From Planotetraspora thailandica (GTDB lineage: Bacteria > Actinomycetota > Actinomycetes > Streptosporangiales > Streptosporangiaceae): a stretch of DNA of 64,000 nucleotides. The stretch covers positions 1 to 64,000 of the forward strand of contig NZ_BOOR01000031.1 of the NCBI RefSeq assembly GCF_016863335.1. Direction: 5' to 3'. The translations under genes were made by a program, and so were the position numbers. The notes under the pieces are model-generated. The model made no database searches. It was given only the letters and a program-made list of their open reading frames with translations, and was not told where the DNA came from. Shown here one piece after another: positions 26,288 through 33,248 of the stretch; the first letter of the stretch is position 1; every line of letters begins with the position of its first letter.

Positions 26288-27520
26288 TCACACGAGCCGT
26301 AGACGTCTGCGGAATCCGCGGGCGAGGCGGCGCAGCGCGCTCTCCCACACGGCCTGCCACCGCTGCCGCGCGCGGGAACGGCGGGAGGCGTCGAGTTCGG
26401 CGAAGAACTCCTCATATATGCGCGCGATGCGCGCGGGAGCATAGCGGCGGCCCTTGGCCAGGGCGGCTTCGCCCATGCGGCGGCGGGCGGACTCGTTGGC
26501 GATCAGCCCGAGCAACGCGCAGGACACCGCGTCACGGTCGCCGACGGGCACCCGGTAGCCGTCGACGCCATCCTGGATGATCTCCGCCGGGCCGAGCGGG
26601 CAGTCGGTGCTGACGACGGGGACGCCGCAGCGCATGGCCTCGACGATGGTCATGCCGAAGGACTCCGCGTCGGAGGTGACCGCCACGATCGACGCCTTGG
26701 CGAACTCGGCCTCGATCGGCGACCGGACGCCCATCAGCGTCGCCTGTGCCGTCAGCCCTCTGCTCTCGATCAGCGCCTGCAACCGGTCATGATCGGCGCC
26801 GCCGCCGTAGATCCGCAGACGCCAGTCGGGATATGCCTCGGCGACCTGCGCGAACGCCTCGATCAGGAGGTCGAACCGCTTACCGCGGACCAGTCGCCCG
26901 GCCGCGGCGATCACCTTGGCCGAGCCGTCCGAGGGGGGTACGGCGGGCTCGGGCACGCTGTTAGGCACTGCGAGGACGCGTACGCCGGGAAGCCGCATCC
27001 TGGCGCGGTAGACGGCGGCGTCCGCCTCCGTGGTGGTGACGACGGCGTCCAGCGTCCGGTAGTGGCGGGCCAGTTCGGTCCGCAGGCGCTTGCTGTGGGT
27101 GTCGTGCGTGAGGTGTTCCTGGGCGATGCGCACGGCGCGCTTCGGAGCGAAGCGGGCGATGTAGACGTTGATGCCCGGCCGGGTCCCGATGATCACGTCC
27201 GCGCGGCATTCGCGTAAGTAGCCCGCCACCTTTCGGTCGGTGAGGAGGCTGTACTGCCGATACCGGCTCTCCGATCGCGGAAAGACCTCGGCGGGCGCGT
27301 GCAGCGACGGGTCGGCGTCGTCCGCCGAGCCGGGGCGGACGTCCACCAGGGGGACCACGGTGATCCGCGGATCGATCGGGAATCTCGGAGATTCGCGGTG
27401 ACGCAACACGGAGACGATGGTCACCTGATGGCTCTCGGCGAGCGCGCCGGCGAGGTTGAGCGTCGTACGGATGGTGCCGCCGATCCCGTAGACGTTGTGG
27501 ATGACGAAGACGACTCTCAT
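26288..27520 (-). CDS. GT4-type glycosyltransferase
   Basis: A GT-B fold glycosyltransferase of 410 residues. The N-terminal domain starts MRVVFVIHNVYGIGGTIRTTLNLA. The donor-binding half carries AAGRLVRGKRFDLLIEAF, a LRIYGGGADHDRL loop and the family 4 EX7E element in SDAESFGMTIVEAMRCGVPVV. The C-terminal 40 residues are very Arg-rich, a likely membrane-surface contact. The frame stays open about 117 codons upstream without coding character, so ATG 27520 is used. Together with uppP it suggests an envelope glycan or teichoic-type polymer step; the sugar is unknown. Confidence 0.9.
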   Translation of the reverse strand: MRVVFVIHNVYGIGGTIRTTLNLAGALAESHQVTIVSVLRHRESPRFPIDPRITVVPLVDVRPGSADDADPSLHAPAEVFPRSESRYRQYSLLTDRKVAGYLRECRADVIIGTRPGINVYIARFAPKRAVRIAQEHLTHDTHSKRLRTELARHYRTLDAVVTTTEADAAVYRARMRLPGVRVLAVPNSVPEPAVPPSDGSAKVIAAAGRLVRGKRFDLLIEAFAQVAEAYPDWRLRIYGGGADHDRLQALIESRGLTAQATLMGVRSPIEAEFAKASIVAVTSDAESFGMTIVEAMRCGVPVVSTDCPLGPAEIIQDGVDGYRVPVGDRDAVSCALLGLIANESARRRMGEAALAKGRRYAPARIARIYEEFFAELDASRRSRARQRWQAVWESALRRLARGFRRRLRLV

Positions 27521-27633
27521 CGTGGCGTCACGGAACACGCGTCGAGGATGAAGCGGCCACGGGCACTGGTAATCCTTTCCCGCCTGGACTGCCGCCGGCC
27601 TCGAGCACATGGCAGACTCGGGTAAGCAGCTTT

Positions 27634-27664
27634 TACAACGCTGTAGAACTTCTACACGACTGTA
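27634..27664. promoter_or_regulatory. paired BlaI/MecI-type operators
   Basis: Two perfect dyads TACA-N4-TGTA (27634-27645 and 27653-27664), with centres 19 bp apart, 28-58 bp before the BlaI start. TACA/TGTA is the known core of BlaI/MecI operators, so autorepression of the BlaI-M56 operon is very likely. Confidence 0.9.
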
Positions 27665-27691
27665 GAAGCTGGAACGGAGGTACGGCAAGTC

Positions 27692-28084
27692 ATGGACTCG
27701 GACACCCGAGGACCCGGATCCGGCAGACGTCGGGCAAACGGAGAGCGGGAAGCGGAAATCCTCGCGACGCTGCAGGAGGCGGGACGGGCGCTGACCCCTG
27801 GAGAGGTCGTCGAGCAGCTCGGAGACGAGCTGACCTACAGCAGCGTGGTGACGATCCTCAGCCGCATGCACGCCAAGAAGCTGCTCACCCGCTCCCAGCG
27901 CGGCCGCGCCTACGCCTACACCCCCGTCGCCGACGAACCCGGGCTGGCCGCCCGCCGCATGCAGGGCGTCCTGGACGAGCGGCCCGATCGCGAGGCCGTG
28001 CTCATGCGGTTCGTCGACGGGTTGTCGGACGCCGACGAGGAGCTGCTGCGGCAGTTGCTCGGCCCCGATCCCAGCCGCGGGTGA
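27692..28084 (+). CDS. BlaI/MecI/CopY-family repressor
   Basis: A winged-helix repressor of 130 residues. EAEILATLQEAGRALTPGEVVEQL and TYSSVVTILSRMHAKKLLTRSQRGRAYAY form the conserved DNA-binding domain, and the C-terminal helices make the dimer. In this family the repressor is inactivated by cleavage when an M56 sensor protease is triggered; that partner is the next gene, 13 bp away. Two TACA/TGTA dyads sit in its promoter. No beta-lactamase or PBP gene is adjacent, so the regulon lies elsewhere. Confidence 0.95.
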   Translation: MDSDTRGPGSGRRRANGEREAEILATLQEAGRALTPGEVVEQLGDELTYSSVVTILSRMHAKKLLTRSQRGRAYAYTPVADEPGLAARRMQGVLDERPDREAVLMRFVDGLSDADEELLRQLLGPDPSRG

Positions 28085-28097
28085 GGACCGAAGCCGG

Positions 28098-29033
28098 ATG
28101 CACGTCGCCGTCTATCTCCCCTTGCTCCTTTCCGCGCTCGCGGCTCCCAGCGCACGGATCCTGACCGCACGCTGCGAACCCCGCGCCGCCACCTGGCTGC
28201 TCACCGCCTCGGCCGTGGTGCTGGCCGCGGCCGGCACCACATCACTGGCCCTGCTGGCCGCCACCGGGCTGATCCGCTTCCCACCCCTGGCCGCGCTCGG
28301 GCACTGGTCGCTGCAGATCGCCCAGCGTGACGACCCCGCCGAGCTGTCAGTCGCTGTCGTCGCCGGGGTGCTGCTCGTCGCCGCCACACTGGCCGCCGCC
28401 CTGCTGTTGTGGCGCCGCGTGCGCGCGCTGGCCGCGAACACCATGGACGCCGGGCACCCGCCCTCCTCCGACGGCCTCATCGTGGTCGACGACCCCGCCC
28501 CCGAGGCCTTCGCCCTGCCCCACCTGCCGGGACGGCCCGGGCGGGTCATCGTCTCGACCGGCATGCTCGACGTCCTGGACGAAACCGAGCGAGACGTCCT
28601 GCTCGCCCATGAGCGCGCCCACCTGGAGCATCACCACCATCTCTTCCTGGCCCTCGCCCAGGTCGCCGCCGCGGCCAACCCACTGCTGCGGCCTCTCGCC
28701 CAGGCCGTCGCCTACACCATCGAGCGCTGGGCCGACGAGCGGGCCGCGAGCGCGACCGGCGACCGCGGCCGGGTGGCGCGCACCGTCGGCAAGGCCGCCC
28801 TGGCCGCCCGGCGCAACGCCGTCCATCTGGCCATATCCGGCCTGTCCGTGCGCCGCCGCGCCCCGCGCGGACCCGGCCCGGTGCCTCGTCGCGTCGCCGC
28901 CCTCCTCGCTCCCCCTACGGGAGGCCGCGCCGTTCCCGCGCTCATCACCGCGGCCGTGCTGCTCACCGCCGTCTGCTCCACGGCCGAGGCCGCCCGCGAC
29001 CTGCACATCCTCCTGGAGCTCGCCGGCGCCTGA
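28098..29033 (+). CDS. M56-family (BlaR1-like) membrane metallopeptidase
   Basis: A membrane zinc protease of 311 residues. Membrane helices lie at the N-terminus and around residues 83-106, and a late hydrophobic segment is near residue 285. The catalytic site is AHERAHLEHHHH, with the third ligand probably in IERWADERAAS. It lacks the extracellular penicillin-binding sensor domain of BlaR1/MecR1, as is usual in actinobacterial BlaI-M56 pairs. Its likely job is signal-dependent removal of the BlaI repressor encoded just upstream. Confidence 0.92.
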   Translation: MHVAVYLPLLLSALAAPSARILTARCEPRAATWLLTASAVVLAAAGTTSLALLAATGLIRFPPLAALGHWSLQIAQRDDPAELSVAVVAGVLLVAATLAAALLLWRRVRALAANTMDAGHPPSSDGLIVVDDPAPEAFALPHLPGRPGRVIVSTGMLDVLDETERDVLLAHERAHLEHHHHLFLALAQVAAAANPLLRPLAQAVAYTIERWADERAASATGDRGRVARTVGKAALAARRNAVHLAISGLSVRRRAPRGPGPVPRRVAALLAPPTGGRAVPALITAAVLLTAVCSTAEAARDLHILLELAGA

Positions 29034-29127
29034 CCCGGATTCTCGGCCGGCTACAACTGCACACCGTGACACAGTGCGTACTCGTGCGTCCGCTTCTACT
29101 TTGACCAGATACAACCCCTTTTCTGGC

Positions 29128-30405
29128 ATGATCCGTATCATTCGCGCTGTGCCTCCAGCGACGCCGCCACCACCTCGGATCATCGACAGGCCCTCCGTCT
29201 TCCGCCTGCCGCTCAGCATCGTCTGGTCGCTCTCGTCACTCTTCTGTTGCGGGGGCTTCGCGACGCCGTTCATCATCGGCCACGCCGCCGTGCGGCTGAG
29301 GAGCCGTAACCTCGGTTACGCGGCGGCCGGTTACGGCGCGACGCTGATCTGCTGCGTGGCCGTGATCGGTCACCTGGACGATCAGAACCCCGCTACGCCC
29401 GATCCGCCGGCCGTGACGGCGGCCGCTGCGATCTGGATCATCGTGCTGATGCTGGGAGGAACGATCCACGCCCTGTTGCTCAGGTCATCGGTGTTCCAGC
29501 CGGCGTGGGCCACGCCCTATGCCGGTCAGGCCGCATGGCAACCCCCACCCGCACCGGCGACCGTGCCACAACCAGCACCATCACCGCCCCCTCCTCCGCC
29601 TGCGCGGAATCCCGGGCCGCCGCAACCGTCCAACCTCGGATCGTTCGGTCAGTACGTGCTGATCCGCAAGCTCGGCGAGGGCGGCCAGGGAGTCGTCTAT
29701 CTCGGCCAGGGTCCAGACGGACGCTCGGTGGCCGTGAAGATGCTGCGTGACGTCGTCGCCGGCGGTGACGGTGCGCAGCGCCGCTTCCTGCAGGAGGTGT
29801 CGAACGCCAGGAGGGTGCCCGGCTATTCGACCGCCCGGATCCTCGACGCAGGCGTGCTCGGCAACCAGGCCTACATCGTCAGCGAGTACGTCCCCGGCCC
29901 CTCACTCGAACGACTCGTGACCGACGGACGCCCGCTCGACGAGGACGCTCTCACGCGACTGGCCATCGCAACGGCGGCGGCGCTCAAAGGCATCCACGCC
30001 GCCGGCGTCGTGCACCGTGATTTCAAGCCCGCCAACATTCTGATCGGCGCGGACGGCCCACGGGTGATCGACTTCGGAATCGCACGAGCGCTCGACCATA
30101 TGACGCTGACGACCGGGGGCCTTCGAGGCACACCGCCGTACATGTCGCCGGAGCAGTTCCTGGACGCTCCTGTCGGTCCTGCGTCGGACATTTTCAGCTG
30201 GGCGTCGAGCATCTTCTTCGGCGCCACCGGCCGGCTCGCGTTCGACGGCTCCATGCTGCCGCAGATAGTGAACAAGATCGTGTCTTCTCAGCCAGACCTC
30301 ATGGCCGTGCCGGCGTCCCTGAGAGCTCCCCTCGCTGCCTGCTTCGAGAAGGACCCCGCCAAACGACCGACAGCCGCCGACCTCATGCTGCTCCTCACCC
30401 ACTGA
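29128..30405 (+). CDS. Ser/Thr protein kinase with N-terminal membrane domain
   Basis: A 425-residue kinase of inverted layout. Three hydrophobic segments (about residues 27-50, 68-82 and 97-117) and a Pro-rich linker (139-168) precede the kinase domain. Catalytic features are GEGGQGVVY (183-191), Lys204, HRDFKPAN (295-302) and DFG (314-316), so it should be active. Most bacterial kinases have the domain N-terminal to the membrane segment. The kinase domain is close to that of the kinase at 36.8-38.9 kb (shared SEYxPGPSL and HRDFKPAN). ATG 29128 is the first plausible start after the M56 gene. It ends seven bases from the convergent kinase gene. Confidence 0.88.
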   Translation: MIRIIRAVPPATPPPPRIIDRPSVFRLPLSIVWSLSSLFCCGGFATPFIIGHAAVRLRSRNLGYAAAGYGATLICCVAVIGHLDDQNPATPDPPAVTAAAAIWIIVLMLGGTIHALLLRSSVFQPAWATPYAGQAAWQPPPAPATVPQPAPSPPPPPPARNPGPPQPSNLGSFGQYVLIRKLGEGGQGVVYLGQGPDGRSVAVKMLRDVVAGGDGAQRRFLQEVSNARRVPGYSTARILDAGVLGNQAYIVSEYVPGPSLERLVTDGRPLDEDALTRLAIATAAALKGIHAAGVVHRDFKPANILIGADGPRVIDFGIARALDHMTLTTGGLRGTPPYMSPEQFLDAPVGPASDIFSWASSIFFGATGRLAFDGSMLPQIVNKIVSSQPDLMAVPASLRAPLAACFEKDPAKRPTAADLMLLLTH

Positions 30406-30412
30406 ACGGATG

Positions 30413-31312
30413 TCACAGCCCACGGGTGCGTGCGAGCGCCGCAGCGTAGAGGTGCGTCGGAGCGACAGCGTGGTCGATCACTCCGGGGAGCGGAGGAAGG
30501 CGACGAGCGAACGGTAGGAGCCGGTGAAATACGTCCTCGGCGGTCTGGGGACGCTTGGCGGGGTCCTTCTCCAGGAGTTCCAGAATCAGATGGTCGAGCG
30601 CGTCGGGCACGGCCGCGTCGATGTCGGCCGGACTGACCGGCTCGTCGTAGAGGTGCCCGTTGACTTCGACCGCGATCGTGGCGGCCTCGAACACCCTTCG
30701 TCCGATCGTCATCTCGTAGAGAAGGCAGCCCACCGCGTACAAGTCGGTCAGCGCATCGGCCACGCCATCGGTGACCGTTTCCGGGGCCATGTAGCGATCT
30801 GTGCCGAGCCGGTCCATCGAGTGCGTGATCTTGGAGAAATCAGGCGAGTTCAGCACCGTGGACAGCCCGAAATCAAGCACGACGACGCTTCCGTCCGGGC
30901 AGAGCATGAGGTTGCCCGGCTTGAGGTCACGGTGGATGAGTTGCTGGGCGTGCGTGACCGCCAGCACCGCGCACAGTTGCGCGCCGATCGCCGCCGCCCA
31001 GGAGACCGGCAGCGGCCGGTGAGCGTCGAGCACATGCGCAACGGACAGGCCGTCGACGTACTCCATCACAAGGAACAGCCCCTCGGCGTCCTCCCCGAAG
31101 TCGTACACCGTGGCCACGCCGGGGTGCCGGAGCAGCGCCATGATCCTTGCCTCGCGCCGGAACCTTCGGACCGTATCCTCCGAGAGGCGATCGCGCCGGA
31201 TCCGTTTGACAACGACTCGCCGGTTCAGGCGGATGTCGGAGCCCTCCCACAGCTGCCCCATGCCTCCGCGCGTGATCGGCTGAAGGAGCTGGTAGCGCTC
31301 GGCGATCTGCAC
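30413..31312 (-). CDS. soluble Ser/Thr protein kinase
   Basis: A kinase of about 299 residues and little else. The glycine loop is TRGGMGQLWEG, the lysine is in VVVKRI, and HRDLKPGN, VLDFGLS and the APE motif (YMAPE) are all present. The C-terminus is a 40-residue tail without a membrane segment, so it is predicted cytosolic. GTG 31312 (GGGGGA before it, and IAERYQLLQPI right after) is preferred; ATG 31360 would add 16 residues. A large palindrome lies upstream. Its substrate is unknown. It converges on the membrane kinase gene with only seven bases between the stops. Confidence 0.87.
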   Translation of the reverse strand: MQIAERYQLLQPITRGGMGQLWEGSDIRLNRRVVVKRIRRDRLSEDTVRRFRREARIMALLRHPGVATVYDFGEDAEGLFLVMEYVDGLSVAHVLDAHRPLPVSWAAAIGAQLCAVLAVTHAQQLIHRDLKPGNLMLCPDGSVVVLDFGLSTVLNSPDFSKITHSMDRLGTDRYMAPETVTDGVADALTDLYAVGCLLYEMTIGRRVFEAATIAVEVNGHLYDEPVSPADIDAAVPDALDHLILELLEKDPAKRPQTAEDVFHRLLPFARRLPPLPGVIDHAVAPTHLYAAALARTRGL

Positions 31313-31443
31313 TGTTCCCCCGACTTCCGAGAAGACCCCATGGGAATGCTGCCGGATCATAGCCCGCGCGATCGGTCCCGTAGTCGCGCGAACGACGCCG
31401 ATCCCGCTCCGCCATCTGCAATTCCCCCAAAACGGTAAAAACG

Positions 31444-31474
31444 TCCCATTCGTGATGATCATCACATCATGGGA
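31444..31474. promoter_or_regulatory. large palindrome between kinase and His-rich protein genes
   Basis: The 14-bp perfect palindrome GTGATGATCATCAC (31452-31465) is nested inside TCCCAT/ATGGGA arms, giving a 31-bp dyad. It lies between divergent genes, about 130 bp upstream of the kinase and 100 bp upstream of the secreted protein, and looks like an operator. Confidence 0.6.
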
Positions 31475-31573
31475 TGTTTGGGAACTAAGCCGCTCCCTGC
31501 GCGGTTAACCCCCACGTAACACGAGGCACGGGGACAACGAGGTCCGCGTGCACATCAGGGGGTAAGACCGAAA

Positions 31574-32026
31574 ATGAGCACCATCATCCGCCGCCTGGCA
31601 ACCACCGCCGCCACCCTCGCCGTCGCGGGTGGCGTCGTCTTCGCCGCGGGGGGCGCGGCGTCGGCGTCCACCGTTCCGGCCGCCGCGCATACCGCCACCG
31701 TCACGACGAGCTACCAGACCGTACGGCACAACACCTCCACCCAGAGGTGGGACGGCACGCGCTGGTGGTACCGCTACAACGGCCATGGCGACTGGTACAC
31801 CGTCGGCCACGGAGACCGTTACCGGTACGACGGCCACCACTTCTACCGGTGGAGCGGGGGCAAGTGGAAGTCGGTGTCGGCCGCGTACGCCCGGAACCAC
31901 GACCTGACCAAGTGGCCGTTCTACGACCACTCCCACAACGGCAGCGGCCACCAGAACCACAACAACAATCACGGCAGCAACCACAACGATCACCACGACA
32001 ACGGCCAGCACGGCCACGCTCACTGA
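31574..32026 (+). CDS. small secreted His/Asn-rich protein
   Basis: A 150-residue exported protein. A Sec signal peptide (residues 1-31) is followed by a Trp/Tyr/Gly-rich middle with repeated RYDG/RYNGHGDWYTVGHGDRY motifs, and from about residue 119 a tail of His and Asn (HNGSGHQNHNNNHGSN and on). The tail could bind Zn, Cu or Ni. I recognise no family. The gene follows a promoter region with a large palindrome and is followed by a hairpin. A metal-buffer or cell-surface role is conjecture. Confidence 0.8.
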   Translation: MSTIIRRLATTAATLAVAGGVVFAAGGAASASTVPAAAHTATVTTSYQTVRHNTSTQRWDGTRWWYRYNGHGDWYTVGHGDRYRYDGHHFYRWSGGKWKSVSAAYARNHDLTKWPFYDHSHNGSGHQNHNNNHGSNHNDHHDNGQHGHAH

Positions 32027-32064
32027 AACACGGCCACTGAAACACGGGCGCTGAGACACGGGCT
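32027..32064 (+). repeat. short direct repeats after the His-rich gene
   Basis: Three near-copies of CTGAAACACGG or CTGAGACACGG follow one another directly after the stop codon, spaced 14-15 bp apart. They continue from the coding tail into the terminator stem. Confidence 0.55.
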
Positions 32065-32092
32065 GCCGGCCTGGTGGGATCACCGGGCCGGC
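32065..32092 (+). terminator. hairpin after His-rich secreted protein
   Basis: 12-bp stem GCCGGCCTGGTG pairing with CACCGGGCCGGC (one mismatch), with a 4-base loop. Confidence 0.65.
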
Positions 32093-32119
32093 CCGTGCCC
32101 CATCGCCCTTCCCTATGGA

Positions 32120-32305
32120 AGACCACCTCATGAGCCGAGCGCCCGGGGACCCGGGACATGCGGTGAGCGCGGCCCCGACCTCGTCACGATCAGGCGCTCC
32201 GTCGACGCCCCAGGCCACATGACCGTCCGGCCGTAAGAGCATCTCCGGGCCGCCGGAGACGGCGGTCAGCCGTCCCGCCCACTCCCCGGCCACAGCGCGC
32301 CGCGC
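32120..32305 (-). pseudogene. C-terminal remnant of an FAD-dependent aromatic monooxygenase
   Basis: In one minus-strand frame the translation reads AVAGEWAGRLTAVSGG, then LLRPDGHVAWGVDG, then a short helix. LLRPDGHVAW is the closing motif of the thioredoxin-like C-terminal domain in PHBH-type FAD monooxygenases. No start, FAD domain or proper stop remains. It lies directly downstream of the LLM remnant. The assignment rests on one motif. Confidence 0.5.
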
Positions 32306-32307
32306 TC

Positions 32308-32690
32308 CTATACGTACGGCAGGACCTCGGCGGCCATCAGCTCCAGGTGGTCGGGGTCGTTCATGTCGATCAGCCGCAGGTGCACCCGCGAGGCGCCGAT
32401 CGCGGCGAACTCGTGAATCCGCTCGACGAGCTTCGCCGGTGAGCCGATCACCGGGTCCTCCGGGGGCAGCGCGCTCGGCGCGTGCAGGGGGGCCCGACCG
32501 GCCTCGGCCCGGCCGGTGCGTTCGCCGGCCTCGCGCACCCGCTCGTACGCCTCGGCGGTCTCCGCCACGCTCTTGAACGGCATGTTGAACTCGTCGGCGT
32601 ACCGCGCGGCCAGCTCGGGCGTACGTTTCGGCCCGCGCCCGCCGACGATGATCGGCGGTCCCGGCACCTGCACCGGCCTGGGCAGGGCGG
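32308..32690 (-). pseudogene. C-terminal remnant of an LLM-class flavin-dependent oxidoreductase
   Basis: About 125 residues remain of a family normally near 280-330. PPIIVGGRGPKRTPELAARYADEFN, split here only by its own helix, is the typical middle of luciferase-like F420/FMN oxidoreductases, followed by PVIGSPAKLVERIHEFAAIGA and the C-terminal DMNDPDHLELM block. The N-terminal half is missing and the sequence runs straight into a plus-strand permease remnant at about 32690. Some start codons exist inside the junction, but no complete enzyme could be made. Confidence 0.8.
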
Positions 32691-32947
32691 CCGCGCTGCC
32701 GCAGATCTTCGTCGGTCTCAAGGTGGCCATGCCGCTGGCCGCGATCGGCGCGGTGATCGGTGAGTTCCAGGCCGGTGAGGGCGGCCTGGGCTACCAGATC
32801 GTGCAGTACAGCGGGGTGGCCGACAGCCCCACCGCGTGGGCGGCGATCATCCTGGTCGGGGCGATGAGCATCGTCCTCTATTTCGCCCTGGTCCTGGTGG
32901 AGCGTCTGGCGTTGCCGTGGGTGCGCGCCACCACATCCGCCCGCTGA
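32690..32947 (+). pseudogene. C-terminal remnant of an SsuC/ThiX-type ABC transporter permease
   Basis: About 85 residues survive, beginning at AAALPQIFVGLKVAMPLAAIGAV and running through GEFQAGEGGLGYQI and a final membrane helix. This is the cytoplasmic coupling loop and last helices of a binding-protein-dependent permease of the nitrate/sulfonate/taurine/thiamine-precursor type. The N-terminal helices are absent and no ATPase or binding protein gene is present nearby. Confidence 0.8.
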
Positions 32948-33248
32948 CGGGCTCAACGGCGCCGCGTCGTGTCGTGTTCGGTCGTTGGCGGGGTTGCGCC
33001 AGCCCTGGGGGGGCCGCCCCGGCATGGCCGCGGGCCGCGCCCTGCATCGCAGGTCGCGGCCTCCTGAACCGCGCCGAGCCCCTCCCTGCGCCCTCACCCG
33101 GCGCGAGCGGACGTTAAATCTTCTTTGCGCGATTTGACCGACTGTTGCAAAGAATCACAAGATTCACTCACGATCCTCCCTGGGTTCACAAAGATCCCTC
33201 TTTGCCCCCTTTGCCCCGCGGGTGCCCCCTGCCCGCGAAGGAGATCGT
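32948..33248. promoter_or_regulatory. upstream region of the subtilase gene
   Basis: This 301-bp stretch has no gene. Its first half is GC-rich, while 33110-33210 is AT-richer and holds two short dyads, GAATC-N4-GATTC (33152-33165) and CAAAGA-N4-TCTTTG (33189-33204), plus a TTGACC element near 33134. It probably contains the subtilase promoter and control sites. Confidence 0.45.

Noticed and set aside
28327-29127. Upstream extension of the inverted-layout kinase through the M56 gene
   Set aside because: This part overlaps the M56 gene, is Pro/Ser/Arg-rich and lacks coding character. ATG 29128 is the first sensible start.
31505-33097. Long minus-strand frame of 530 codons
   Set aside because: It strings together shadows of a plus-strand secreted gene and of remnants. 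Only its short LLRPDGHVAW stretch looks real, and that is reported as a monooxygenase remnant.
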